Positions 1 through 7,840 of a DNA stretch of 35,362 bases are shown here, in pieces. A program made the translations under genes and the position numbers. Numbering within the stretch: position 1 is the first letter of the stretch; each line of letters starts with the position of its first letter. This DNA is from Flavobacterium psychrophilum (GTDB lineage: Bacteria > Bacteroidota > Bacteroidia > Flavobacteriales > Flavobacteriaceae): positions 1 through 35,362 of the forward strand of contig CAMDQL010000012.1 in assembly GCA_945905915.1 (NCBI GenBank). The letters are read 5' to 3'. Below the pieces are notes generated by a model. That model saw nothing but the letters and a program-made list of their open reading frames with translations. It did not search any database and was not told where the DNA came from.

Positions 1-759
1 GATATGGATTTTAAACGTTTCCGTGAAATTGCTGATAGTGTTGGTGCATTGTTGTTGGGCGATATTTCTCATCCTGCAGGTTTAATAGCCAAAGGATTAT
101 TAAACGATCCTATTCCTTATTGCCATATCGTAACAACTACTACTCATAAAACTTTGAGAGGACCTAGAGGCGGAATGATCATGATGGGTAAAGATTTTGA
201 AAACCCTTGGGGACTAACCACTCCAAAAGGTGAAATAAGAATGATGTCTCATATTTTAGACATGTCTGTTTTTCCTGGTAATCAAGGCGGTCCTTTAATG
301 CATATTATCGCTGCTAAAGCAGTAGCATTTGGTGAATGTTTAACGGATGAGTTTTTCCGTTATGCAATGCAGGTTAAAAGTAATGCACAAGCTATGGCAC
401 AAGCGTTCAATAAAAGAGGTTATAAATTAATTTCTGGAGGAACGGATAATCACATGATGTTGATTGATTTGCGTAATAAAAATATTTCTGGAAAAGATGC
501 CGAAAATGCTTTAGTGAAAGCAGAAATTACTGTAAATAAAAATATGGTGCCATTTGATGACAAATCTCCATTTGTTACTTCAGGAATTCGTGTTGGAACT
601 CCAGCAATTACCACTCGTGGTTTAGTAGAAGAAGATATGGAAACCGTTGTTGCGTTAATCGATAAGGTTTTGATGAACTATACTGATGAAGCAGTTTTAG
701 AACAAGTGGCGGAAGAAGTAAATGAATTAATGAGCGAACGCGCAATGTTTGTGTTTTAA
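1..759 (+). CDS. glyA: Serine hydroxymethyltransferase, C-terminal part (5' end outside window)
   Basis: Serine hydroxymethyltransferase is a cytosolic PLP enzyme that interconverts serine and glycine and charges tetrahydrofolate with a one-carbon unit. The frame is open from the first base, so the true start lies upstream. About 252 residues are present of a family length near 420. The family hallmark [15 protein letters not shown], which contains the PLP-binding lysine, is visible, followed by the [13 protein letters not shown] segment and a normal C-terminal domain. The gene ends just before a perfect palindromic terminator that it shares with the convergent rplS. No frameshift or damage is seen. 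Identity rests on the near-invariant PLP motif and is essentially certain. Confidence 0.97.
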   Translation, partial: DMDFKRFREIADSVGALLLGDISHPAGLIAKGLLNDPIPYCHIVTTTTHKTLRGPRGGMIMMGKDFENPWGLTTPKGEIRMMSHILDMSVFPGNQGGPLMHIIAAKAVAFGECLTDEFFRYAMQVKSNAQAMAQAFNKRGYKLISGGTDNHMMLIDLRNKNISGKDAENALVKAEITVNKNMVPFDDKSPFVTSGIRVGTPAITTRGLVEEDMETVVALIDKVLMNYTDEAVLEQVAEEVNELMSERAMFVF

Positions 760-777
760 TTCACTATTATATTTATA

Positions 778-805
778 AAAAAATCCCGCAATTGCGGGAT
801 TTTTT
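778..805. terminator. Bidirectional intrinsic terminator between glyA and rplS
   Basis: A perfect palindrome with core CCCGCAATTGCGGG is flanked by A-run and T-run arms. It therefore has a U-tract in either direction and serves both convergent genes. Confidence 0.9.
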
Positions 806-824
806 ATACTTGAGAAAGTGGATA

Positions 825-1181
825 CTAGTTTTTGTATCTTCTTTCTTTGATTTTTGCTTTTTTACCAGTAAGTTCTTTAAAGTAGTAGATACGAGCTCTA
901 CGAACTTTACCTCTTTGATTTACTTCAACTTTCTGTAATGCAGGTAAATTTACTGGAAAAATACGCTCCACTCCAATAGCTCCAGACATTTTACGAATAG
1001 TAAAAGTTTCGGTAGCTCCAGTTCCTCTTCTTTGGATTACAACTCCTTTGAAAAACTGAGTTCTAGTTTTTTCTCCCTCTTTAATTTCATAGTACACAGT
1101 GATTGTATCACCAGCACCAAATTCCGGGAAATCTTTTCTTGTAACAAATTCGTTATTAACGAAATCAACTAAATTTGACAT
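825..1181 (-). CDS. rplS: 50S ribosomal protein L19
   Basis: L19 is a large-subunit ribosomal protein at the 30S-50S interface. The 118-residue product has the usual length. The internal FKGVVIQRRGTG and RKMSGAIGVERIFP segments and a basic C-terminus ending in KERRYKN are typical of the family. It lies downstream of trmD on the same strand, an order common in bacteria. However, a gap of about 180 bases with its own TACTTTTG box at 1254-1261 suggests independent transcription. The predicted leader is roughly 65 bases and may fold (see findings). The start is the only ATG that gives the standard N-terminus. Confidence 0.97.
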   Translation of the reverse strand: MSNLVDFVNNEFVTRKDFPEFGAGDTITVYYEIKEGEKTRTQFFKGVVIQRRGTGATETFTIRKMSGAIGVERIFPVNLPALQKVEVNQRGKVRRARIYYFKELTGKKAKIKERRYKN

Positions 1182-1253
1182 AGTCTTTAAAATAATAAAT
1201 TCGATTCAAAGCAACATTCACGTCTATCGCCAGAGGTTGATTCAAAGTGGGTG

Positions 1254-1261
1254 CAAAAGTA
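1254..1261 (-). promoter_or_regulatory. Predicted -7 box for rplS (TACTTTTG)
   Basis: It matches the Bacteroidota TAnnTTTG consensus on the minus strand and is followed by CACCC. It lies 72 bases before the rplS ATG, leaving one of the longer predicted leaders in the window. Confidence 0.6.
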
Positions 1262-1365
1262 TTAAAAAAAATCGAATAAACAAATTTCAAATTCGAAAAT
1301 ATTTGGAAAGAGATTTTCGGACAATGGATTTTCGGAAAATCAGAACATCAGAAAATCTAAATTCA

Positions 1366-2046
1366 TTAATCATTTTCCAATAAATCGGGTCTTCTATTTT
1401 TTGTGTGTTCGTAAGCCATGTCTTCTCTCCATTTTTCAATTTTTGAAAAATGCCCACTTAATAATATTTCAGGAACTTTCAATCCATTATAATCGGCAGG
1501 ACGGGTATAAATTGGAGGTGATAGCAAATTATCTTGAAAGCTATCGGTCAATGCCGAAGTTTCATCACTCAAAACACCAGGAATTAGTCTAATAATAGCA
1601 TCGCAAAAAACAATAGCGCCAATTTCTCCACCACTAAGCACATAATCGCCAATCGAAATTTCTCTTGTAATATGCATATCGCGAACCCGTTGATCTACAC
1701 CTTTGTAATGACCACATAAAATCATTATATTTTCATACATAGAAATTGAGTTGGCCATTTTTTGGTTCAACGTTTCCCCATCGGGGGTCATATAAATGAT
1801 TTCGTCGTAAGTTCTTTCGGTTTTAAGTTTCAAAATGCAAGCATCTATTGGTTGTATTGTCATTACCATACCGGCACCACCACCAAATTGGTAATCATCA
1901 ACACTCTTTTGTTTATTGGTAGTGTAGTCTCTTAAATTGTGAAAATGAACTTCTACCAATCCTTTTTCAATGGCACGTTTCATAATCGAAGCTTCAAACG
2001 GACTTCGCATCAATTCAGGTAAAATGGTAATAATATCTATTCGCAT
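1366..2046 (-). CDS. trmD: tRNA (guanine-N1)-methyltransferase TrmD
   Basis: TrmD methylates G37 next to the anticodon with SAM and so prevents frameshifting. It acts as a trefoil-knot dimer in the cytosol. The 226-residue product begins [12 protein letters not shown] and carries the family motifs [21 protein letters not shown] and the SAM-binding knot segment [10 protein letters not shown]. An upstream in-frame ATG at 2082 would add 12 residues, but it lies upstream of the promoter box at 2051-2058, so the start at 2046 is preferred. Only four bases separate that box from the ATG, which predicts a leaderless mRNA. rplS follows on the same strand. Confidence 0.96.
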   Translation of the reverse strand: MRIDIITILPELMRSPFEASIMKRAIEKGLVEVHFHNLRDYTTNKQKSVDDYQFGGGAGMVMTIQPIDACILKLKTERTYDEIIYMTPDGETLNQKMANSISMYENIMILCGHYKGVDQRVRDMHITREISIGDYVLSGGEIGAIVFCDAIIRLIPGVLSDETSALTDSFQDNLLSPPIYTRPADYNGLKVPEILLSGHFSKIEKWREDMAYEHTKNRRPDLLEND

Positions 2047-2050
2047 GATG

Positions 2051-2058
2051 CAAAGATA
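2051..2058 (-). promoter_or_regulatory. Predicted -7 box for trmD (TATCTTTG), 4 bases before ATG
   Basis: Reads TATCTTTGCATCATG on the minus strand. It decides the trmD start and places the likely transcription start on or beside the start codon. Confidence 0.6.
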
Positions 2059-2240
2059 ATTGTTTTTTAAAGCAATTCTCAATTTTTCATTTCAAGATTT
2101 TTTTAGTTTAGTTGCGATTTTATGTTCATAAAAAAGGACGTTAAAGTTAAATTTTATATATCAAGAAAAAAAAGTGAACAATAACAAATAGTTTTTTATT
2201 TCAATCTTTTATTGAGCGATTTAATTTAGAATAAATTCCG

Positions 2241-2248
2241 TAATTTTG
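2241..2248 (+). promoter_or_regulatory. Predicted -7 box (TAATTTTG) for the peptidyl-prolyl isomerase gene
   Basis: Matches TAnnTTTG and ends 25 bases before the ATG at 2274. The remaining bases between trmD and this gene are plain AT-rich sequence. Confidence 0.55.
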
Positions 2249-2273
2249 CACTTTCAAATTAAAATTCAAAACA

Positions 2274-3206
2274 ATGGAAAACGGAATATACGCTAAATTT
2301 AATACCGCAAAAGGGGCTATTTTAGTAAAATTAACACACGATTTTACGCCTGGTACAGTAGGTAACTTCGTAGGATTAGCAGAAGGTCAATTAGAAAATT
2401 CAGCTCGTCCAATGGGTAAACCTTATTATGATGGATTAAAATTTCACCGTGTAATTCCTGATTTTATGATACAAGGTGGTTGTCCAAAAGGGCAAGGTAC
2501 TGGTGGTCCTGGTTATAATTTTGATGATGAGTTTCATCCAAGTTTAAAACATGATAAACCTGGAGTTTTATCTATGGCAAACGCAGGTCCAGGTACAAAT
2601 GGTTCTCAGTTTTTTATTACGCACATTCCAACCAATTGGTTAGACGGAAAACATACTGTTTTTGGACATGTAATTGAAGGTCAAGATGTGGTTGATGCTG
2701 TTTCAGGTGATGATGCGTTAGAAAGTATTGAAATTATTAGAGTAGGTGACGAAGCTAAAAATTGGAATGCTATTGAAGCGTTTAGAACATTTGAAGGTTC
2801 TCGTGCCAAAAGAATTGCTGAACAAAAAAAAATGGCAGAGGAAGCTTTAGAAAAATTAGCCGCTGGTTTTCAAAAAACTGAAAGTGGTTTACGCTACCAA
2901 ATTATTCAAAAAGGGAATGGTACACAAGCCGAAAAAGGTAAAAAAGTATCAGTTCATTATCAAGGAGCTTTAGAGAACGGACAAGTTTTTGATTCCTCTT
3001 ATAAAAGAAAACAACCTATTGAATTTCAATTAGGCGTTGGTCAAGTAATTGAAGGATGGGATGAAGGTATTGCCTTATTAAAGGTAGGTGACAAAGCACG
3101 TTTTGTAATACCTTCTTATTTAGGATATGGCGCTAGTGGCGCAGGAGGAGTTATTCCGCCAGATGCAACATTAGTTTTTGATGTTGAATTGATGGATGTA
3201 AAATAA
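2274..3206 (+). CDS. Dual-domain peptidyl-prolyl cis-trans isomerase (cyclophilin + FKBP)
   Basis: The protein carries two unrelated prolyl isomerase folds in one chain of 310 residues. Residues about 1-160 are a cyclophilin: [13 protein letters not shown], with the catalytic Arg at 59, and NGSQFFITH. Residues about 165-200 form a charged helical linker. Residues about 203-310 are an FKBP domain: [29 protein letters not shown] and [12 protein letters not shown]. No signal peptide is visible, so a cytosolic foldase or chaperone role is likely. This cyclophilin-first order is the arrangement called CFBP in the literature on dual-family immunophilins. Key residues of both active sites look intact. 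A hairpin terminator follows directly. Confidence 0.93.
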   Translation: MENGIYAKFNTAKGAILVKLTHDFTPGTVGNFVGLAEGQLENSARPMGKPYYDGLKFHRVIPDFMIQGGCPKGQGTGGPGYNFDDEFHPSLKHDKPGVLSMANAGPGTNGSQFFITHIPTNWLDGKHTVFGHVIEGQDVVDAVSGDDALESIEIIRVGDEAKNWNAIEAFRTFEGSRAKRIAEQKKMAEEALEKLAAGFQKTESGLRYQIIQKGNGTQAEKGKKVSVHYQGALENGQVFDSSYKRKQPIEFQLGVGQVIEGWDEGIALLKVGDKARFVIPSYLGYGASGAGGVIPPDATLVFDVELMDVK

Positions 3207-3228
3207 ATATTGATATAAATGCAGAAAC

Positions 3229-3258
3229 AATCCTGAGACTTTGTCTTGGGATTTTTTT
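3229..3258 (+). terminator. Intrinsic terminator after the isomerase gene
   Basis: An 11-base-pair stem, with two G-U pairs when read as plus-strand RNA, has a UUU loop and is followed by seven T residues. The wobble pairs favour plus-strand function. Confidence 0.85.
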
Positions 3259-3286
3259 ATATTTACCTCAAATAAAAAATCAAATT

Positions 3287-3583
3287 ATGAAAAAATCATT
3301 TTTAGTTATATTCACATTTATGTTTAGTTTGCTTTCTTGTACTTCTCAAAAACAGGTAACAGCTCCAGTACAAACTGTAGAAGTTGTAAGCATGAATATG
3401 GAAGAATCTGGAGAGAAAATGTTTCAAAAACGTTGTGCAGAGTGTCATGATTTATCTGCGCCCAATGCCTATACTTCACAACAATGGGAACCAATCGTTT
3501 TTGAAATGCAAAAAAAAGGAGGAATTTCTAACGATGATACGTATTTGATTTTGGACTATTTGAAAAAAAATGCGAAACCATAA
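3287..3583 (+). CDS. Small c-type cytochrome-like lipoprotein
   Basis: The 98-residue product has a lipoprotein signal peptide with lipobox LLSC (Cys18). Residues 50-54 read CAECH, a single CxxCH haem-attachment motif. The spacing and the helical C-terminus (ILDYLKKNA) resemble small class I cytochrome c domains, with FEMQKKGG offering a possible axial methionine. It would sit in the periplasm or at the outer membrane as an electron carrier. Partner and pathway are not shown by context. The next gene starts three bases after its stop, so the two are probably co-transcribed. The cytochrome call rests on the motif and size; a specific function is not assigned. Confidence 0.8.
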   Translation: MKKSFLVIFTFMFSLLSCTSQKQVTAPVQTVEVVSMNMEESGEKMFQKRCAECHDLSAPNAYTSQQWEPIVFEMQKKGGISNDDTYLILDYLKKNAKP

Positions 3584-3586
3584 AAA

Positions 3587-4093
3587 ATGCGAATAGTTCC
3601 CTTTTTCTTTCTATTTTTTTCATTGAACTTACTTGGGCAAGTGCCACATTGTGGTTTTGATTTTACGTCTTATTTAGTGGTAAAAGTCCATGAAGAAGGA
3701 AAATCGGATAATATTCCCGATTTGAAAATATCCGTGGTTAACGAAAAAGGAGAAGAAATCATTAATGAAAACAATAAATTAAGCTGGAAATTTGGTAATC
3801 AGGCATTGTTTTTTACTAGAAATCAATTAATTAGTAAATATAACGAACCTGAGAAATGGTTTTTTCCGTATTCGGGAGACACGTATTTGCTTTCCGTAAC
3901 TAATACTTTTCCTGCAGAAGAGTTTTACATCAAAATTCAAGATACAAAAGGAAAATTTAAAGAACAATTAGTCCAATTGCAAGCTTTTAATATGTATATT
4001 TTGTGTTCTAGTGAAAACGAACGTCAAGCACGTACTTTTGGTCCTCGAACAAATAATCCCATTGAAGTGGTATTATTCAAAAATAATAAATAG
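3587..4093 (+). CDS. Secreted protein of unknown function
   Basis: I do not recognise this 168-residue protein. It opens with a strongly hydrophobic signal peptide (about residues 1-17, ending LLGQ) and then a mature domain without transmembrane segments. The segment LVVKVHEEGKSDNIPDLKISVV looks beta-rich, as in a small Ig-like or carboxypeptidase-regulatory-like fold, but this is only an impression. It starts three bases after the haem lipoprotein gene, so it is probably co-expressed and periplasmic or surface-exposed. Two cysteines (in HCGFDF and ILCSS) could form a disulfide. No catalytic motif is visible. Confidence 0.75.
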   Translation: MRIVPFFFLFFSLNLLGQVPHCGFDFTSYLVVKVHEEGKSDNIPDLKISVVNEKGEEIINENNKLSWKFGNQALFFTRNQLISKYNEPEKWFFPYSGDTYLLSVTNTFPAEEFYIKIQDTKGKFKEQLVQLQAFNMYILCSSENERQARTFGPRTNNPIEVVLFKNNK

Positions 4094-4165
4094 AATTTTC
4101 AGAATTGCAATAAACTTTTTTTTTGACTTGCATTTTCTTACTTTTACATCACAATACAACAAATT

Positions 4166-5185
4166 ATGTACAAACTAATCATTCGCCCTTTATTATTTTG
4201 TTTTGATCCTGAAGAAGTGCATTATTTTACCTTTTCACTCATTCGTATTTTAAATAAAATTCCGGGTTTTTCTTTTTTGGTTAAAATGCTATACGATTTA
4301 AACGATCCTCGTTTAGAACGTGAAGTTTTCGGAATTAAATTCAAAAATCCTGTCGGATTAGCCGCTGGTTTTGATAAAGACGCGAAGTTGTATCAAGAGT
4401 TATCGAATTTCGGTTTCGGATTTATTGAAATAGGAACATTAACGCCTGTTGGACAAGAAGGAAATCCGAAAAAACGTTTGTTTCGCTTAAAAGAAGACAA
4501 TGCGATTATTAACAGAATGGGTTTCAATAACGGTGGTGTTAAAGAAGCAATTGAGCGTTTGAAAAATAATAAAGATGTTTTAATCGGTGGAAACATCGGA
4601 AAAAATAAAGTTACGCCAAACGAAGAAGCGGTAAAAGATTACGAAATTTGTTTTGAAGCCTTGTTTCCTTACGTCGATTATTTTGTGGTGAATGTGAGTT
4701 CGCCAAATACTCCAAATCTTCGCGAACTACAGGATAAAAAACCTTTGACAGAGTTGTTGCAAACACTTCAAGACAGTAATAATTCAAAGCCAAAGCAAAA
4801 ACCAATCCTGTTAAAAATAGCTCCCGATTTAACAGACGAACAGCTTTTAGACATCATTGATATTGTTAACGAAACTAAAATTGCGGGTGTAATCGCTACT
4901 CATACCACAATTTCTCGCGAAGGCTTACAATCGGAAAACAATTCAGAAATGGGCGGTTTATCTGGAAAACCATTAACGAAACGTTCTACTGAAGTCATTC
5001 GTTTTCTATCGGAAAAAAGCAATCAATCGTTCCCAATTATTGGAGTAGGAGGAATTCATTCGGCAGAAGATGCAATTGAAAAATTAAATGCTGGTGCAAG
5101 TTTGGTTCAATTGTATACTGGTTTTATTTATGAAGGTCCTGCTTTAGTAAAAGCGATCAACAAAAAGATTTTAGAGCAGATTTAA
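4166..5185 (+). CDS. pyrD: Dihydroorotate dehydrogenase (quinone), class 2
   Basis: This enzyme oxidises dihydroorotate to orotate with FMN and passes electrons to the membrane quinone pool, the fourth step of UMP synthesis. The 339-residue length and the N-terminal amphipathic helical extension before the barrel fit class 2 enzymes. Visible motifs are [27 protein letters not shown] and [11 protein letters not shown] with the catalytic serine at about 179. C-terminal FMN-phosphate motifs GGLSGKPL and [11 protein letters not shown] are also present. The next step, pyrE, lies about 23 kb away rather than in an operon. The mvaB gene follows closely but has its own promoter box. Confidence 0.97.
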   Translation: MYKLIIRPLLFCFDPEEVHYFTFSLIRILNKIPGFSFLVKMLYDLNDPRLEREVFGIKFKNPVGLAAGFDKDAKLYQELSNFGFGFIEIGTLTPVGQEGNPKKRLFRLKEDNAIINRMGFNNGGVKEAIERLKNNKDVLIGGNIGKNKVTPNEEAVKDYEICFEALFPYVDYFVVNVSSPNTPNLRELQDKKPLTELLQTLQDSNNSKPKQKPILLKIAPDLTDEQLLDIIDIVNETKIAGVIATHTTISREGLQSENNSEMGGLSGKPLTKRSTEVIRFLSEKSNQSFPIIGVGGIHSAEDAIEKLNAGASLVQLYTGFIYEGPALVKAINKKILEQI

Positions 5186-5191
5186 ATTTGC

Positions 5192-5199
5192 TATCTTTG
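5192..5199 (+). promoter_or_regulatory. Predicted -7 box for mvaB (TATCTTTG), 5 bases before ATG
   Basis: TATCTTTGAAGTTATG: a consensus match lying between the pyrD stop and the next start. The spacing predicts a leaderless or almost leaderless transcript. Confidence 0.55.
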
Positions 5200-5204
5200 A
5201 AGTT

Positions 5205-6068
5205 ATGAATCCAATCAAAATTATCGAATGTCCGCGCGATGCCATGCAAGGCATTAAATCGTTTATTCCAACGGAACGAAAGGTAAAATACTTGCAAGCC
5301 ATTTTGCGTGTTGGTTTTGATACTATTGATTTTGGAAGTTTTGTTTCGCCTAAAGCGATTCCGCAAATGCAAGACACAGCTGAAGTTTTAGCCCAATTAG
5401 ATTTATCGGCAACGAGCAGTAAATTATTAGCCATAATTGCCAATACGCAAGGAGCTCAAAACGCTTCAATTCACACAGCAATTCAATATTTAGGTTTCCC
5501 TTTTTCGATTTCAGAGAACTTTCAAATGCGAAATACGCACAAAACAATTGCCGAAAGTTTAGTCACTCTTCAAGAAATTTTAGAAATCGCTGATCAATCC
5601 AATAAAGAAGTCGTTACTTATATTTCAATGGGCTTCGGAAATCCTTATGGCGATCCATGGAATGTTGAAATTGTGGGTGAATGGACAGAAAAATTAGCGA
5701 ATATGGGTGTGAAAATCCTATCGCTTTCTGATACCGTTGGAAGTTCGACTCCAGAAGTAATTGATTACTTATTTTCAAATCTAATTCCGAAATATCCAAC
5801 TATTGAATTTGGAGCACATCTTCACACTACTTCAGACAAATGGTTTGAAAAAATTGATGCAGCTTACAACGCTGGTTGTCGTCGTTATGATGGCGCGATT
5901 CAAGGTTTTGGAGGTTGTCCTATGGCAAAAGATGATTTAACAGGCAATATGCCAACGGAAAAATTGTTGTCCTATTTCACTACTAAAAAAGAAAATACCA
6001 ACACCAGTCCAATGAGTTTTGAAAGTGCTTATAATGAAGCAACTAAACTATTTGGAGAGTTTCATTAA
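5205..6068 (+). CDS. mvaB: Hydroxymethylglutaryl-CoA lyase
   Basis: This member of the DRE-TIM/HMGL barrel family cleaves HMG-CoA to acetyl-CoA and acetoacetate, the last step of leucine breakdown. The 287 residues match the family. IIECPRDAMQ holds the Arg11-Asp12 pair expected in the active site, GAHLHTT (His205, His207) supplies metal ligands, and GFGGCPMA contains the conserved catalytic Cys238. These features separate it from isopropylmalate and homocitrate synthases. It follows pyrD by 19 bases but carries its own promoter box. Downstream is a candidate hairpin terminator inside a possible dispersed repeat. Confidence 0.92.
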   Translation: MNPIKIIECPRDAMQGIKSFIPTERKVKYLQAILRVGFDTIDFGSFVSPKAIPQMQDTAEVLAQLDLSATSSKLLAIIANTQGAQNASIHTAIQYLGFPFSISENFQMRNTHKTIAESLVTLQEILEIADQSNKEVVTYISMGFGNPYGDPWNVEIVGEWTEKLANMGVKILSLSDTVGSSTPEVIDYLFSNLIPKYPTIEFGAHLHTTSDKWFEKIDAAYNAGCRRYDGAIQGFGGCPMAKDDLTGNMPTEKLLSYFTTKKENTNTSPMSFESAYNEATKLFGEFH

Positions 6069-6069
6069 T

Positions 6070-6212
6070 AGAAGCTGATCCAGCTATACATTTCAAGATT
6101 TCACAAATATTTCTTTTTTTGTAAGCACTAAAAAGAGCTTCTTAAGGCGCTTTTTTAGCACAACAAAAAATATAAATCTTTCAGTGAAATGCTTTTCATT
6201 TCTATCTGGGCT
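6070..6212. repeat. Candidate dispersed intergenic element downstream of mvaB
   Basis: About 140 bases without coding potential, bounded by CCAGCTA (6080-6086) and TATCTGG (6203-6209), which are inverted copies of each other with one mismatch. A hairpin sits in the middle (6128-6158). The ends resemble, from memory only, repetitive intergenic text seen in other Flavobacterium genomes. A second copy is not present in this window. Confidence 0.35.
6128..6158 (+). terminator. Hairpin, probable terminator of mvaB
   Basis: CTAAAAAG-A-GC pairs with GC-G-CTTTTTTAG around an eight-base loop, with one A-G mismatch. The T-run lies inside the 3' arm, so strength is uncertain. Confidence 0.5.
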
Positions 6213-6213
6213 A

Positions 6214-6239
6214 AAAACTAATCACTAAAACTAATCACT
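6214..6239. repeat. Two tandem copies of AAAACTAATCACT
   Basis: A 13-base unit is repeated exactly twice, followed by a partial related copy, just upstream of the guaB promoter box. Confidence 0.7.
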
Positions 6240-6254
6240 ATTCACTTTTTTTCG

Positions 6255-6262
6255 TATATTTG
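6255..6262 (+). promoter_or_regulatory. Predicted -7 box for guaB (TATATTTG)
   Basis: A consensus match ending 32 bases before the guaB ATG. Confidence 0.6.
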
Positions 6263-6294
6263 CATGCAATTTAACATCTACAACAAATTGCACC

Positions 6295-7767
6295 ATGAAA
6301 GCACACACTTCTAAAATCGTTGGCGAAGGACTTACATACGACGATGTTTTGCTTATTCCAAATTATTCAGAAGTTTTACCACGTGAAGTAAATATTCAAT
6401 CGAAGTTTTCGAAAAATATTACCTTGAATGTTCCTATCGTTTCCGCAGCAATGGACACGGTTACCGAAAGTTCAATGGCAATTGCTATGGCACAAGAAGG
6501 CGGTATTGGCGTGTTACACAAAAACATGTCGATTGAACAACAAGCTGCAAAAGTAAGGAAAGTAAAACGTGCCGAAAGTGGTATGATTATCGATCCGGTA
6601 ACGTTGCCTTTATCAGCAACAGTTGGTGATGCAAAAATGGCAATGAAAGAATTTAGCATTGGTGGAATTCCAGTGGTAGATGAAAACGGAATTTTAAAAG
6701 GAATTGTGACCAATAGAGATTTACGATTCGAAAAAATAAATACTCGTTCTATTCTTGAAGTAATGACCTCTGAAAAATTAGTGACTGCCGCTCAAGGAAC
6801 TACTTTGCAAGAAGCAGAAGGTATTCTACAAGAAAATAAAATTGAAAAATTACCAGTAGTTGACAACAATAATAAATTAGTAGGTTTAATTACCTTTAGA
6901 GATATTACTAAATTAACGCAAAAACCAATTGCAAATAAAGATAGATTTGGTCGTTTACGAGTTGCTGCAGCTTTAGGAGTAACTGATGATGCAGTTGATA
7001 GAGCAACAGCTTTAGTAAATGCTGGTGTTGATGCTGTAATTATTGATACCGCTCACGGACATACTAAAGGAGTAGTAGATGTTTTAAAAGCAGTAAAAGC
7101 AAAATTTCCAAATTTAGATGTAGTAGTGGGTAACATTGCTACAGCTGAAGCAGCTTTATATTTAGCTCAAAATGGAGCTGATGCAGTGAAGGTAGGAATT
7201 GGTCCAGGTTCTATTTGTACAACGAGAGTTGTGGCAGGAGTTGGATTTCCACAATTTTCTGCCGTTTTAGAAGTGGCTGCGGCTTTAAAAGGAACAGGTG
7301 TCCCCGTAATTGCAGATGGTGGGATTCGTTACACAGGAGATATTCCAAAAGCTATTGCTGCTGGAGCTGATTGTGTGATGTTAGGTTCGCTTTTAGCAGG
7401 AACAAAAGAATCGCCTGGAGAAACCATTATTTTTGAAGGAAGAAAATTCAAATCGTATCGTGGAATGGGTTCTGTTGAAGCGATGCAAGAAGGTTCAAAA
7501 GACCGTTATTTCCAAGATGTTGAAGACGATGTTAAGAAATTAGTTCCAGAAGGAATTGTTGGTCGTGTGCCCTATAAAGGAGAATTAAACGAAAGCATGC
7601 AACAATTCATAGGAGGTTTAAGAGCCGGAATGGGGTATTGCGGATCAAAAGATATTCAAACGTTGCAAGAAACCAGTCGTTTCATCAGAATTACAGCAAG
7701 TGGCATTGGCGAAAGTCACCCACACAATGTAACCATTACAAAAGAAGCTCCAAATTATTCAAGATAA
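6295..7767 (+). CDS. guaB: Inosine-5'-monophosphate dehydrogenase
   Basis: GuaB oxidises IMP to XMP with NAD+, the committed step of GMP synthesis. The 490-residue length is standard. The N-terminal barrel half carries TYDDVLLIP. Two CBS domains occupy about residues 95-210 and are expected to bind regulatory purine nucleotides. The barrel then resumes with IDTAHGH and [11 protein letters not shown], the catalytic loop with Cys308. The flap contains [10 protein letters not shown]. It is convergent with purB, which acts in the same purine branch region. The two share a bidirectional terminator. All catalytic features are intact. Confidence 0.98.
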   Translation: MKAHTSKIVGEGLTYDDVLLIPNYSEVLPREVNIQSKFSKNITLNVPIVSAAMDTVTESSMAIAMAQEGGIGVLHKNMSIEQQAAKVRKVKRAESGMIIDPVTLPLSATVGDAKMAMKEFSIGGIPVVDENGILKGIVTNRDLRFEKINTRSILEVMTSEKLVTAAQGTTLQEAEGILQENKIEKLPVVDNNNKLVGLITFRDITKLTQKPIANKDRFGRLRVAAALGVTDDAVDRATALVNAGVDAVIIDTAHGHTKGVVDVLKAVKAKFPNLDVVVGNIATAEAALYLAQNGADAVKVGIGPGSICTTRVVAGVGFPQFSAVLEVAAALKGTGVPVIADGGIRYTGDIPKAIAAGADCVMLGSLLAGTKESPGETIIFEGRKFKSYRGMGSVEAMQEGSKDRYFQDVEDDVKKLVPEGIVGRVPYKGELNESMQQFIGGLRAGMGYCGSKDIQTLQETSRFIRITASGIGESHPHNVTITKEAPNYSR

Positions 7768-7784
7768 TTTTCGAAATACATTAT

Positions 7785-7822
7785 AAAAAAATCCATTCCG
7801 AAATATCAGAATGGATTTTTTT
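7785..7822. terminator. Bidirectional terminator between guaB and purB
   Basis: TCCATTC pairs with GAATGGA, extended by A- and T-runs on both sides, with a ten-base loop. It sits exactly between the convergent stops. Confidence 0.88.
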
Positions 7823-7840
7823 TATTTATTAGATTTGAAA

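Noticed and set aside
1099..1383. Plus-strand ORF opposite rplS and its leader
   Set aside because: Antisense shadow; the start lies inside the rplS coding strand and the product is low-complexity.
2047..2082. N-terminal extension of TrmD from an ATG at 2082
   Set aside because: It runs upstream of the promoter box at 2051-2058, and the canonical N-terminus begins at 2046.
2083..2240. Search for tRNA or other stable RNA genes in the larger intergenic gaps
   Set aside because: No cloverleaf arms, T-loop consensus or CCA end were seen here or in the other gaps; the sequence is plain AT-rich.
4393..4596. Minus-strand ORFs within pyrD, mvaB and guaB (several)
   Set aside because: Complement-frame shadows of well-identified genes, with no promoter boxes or domains.
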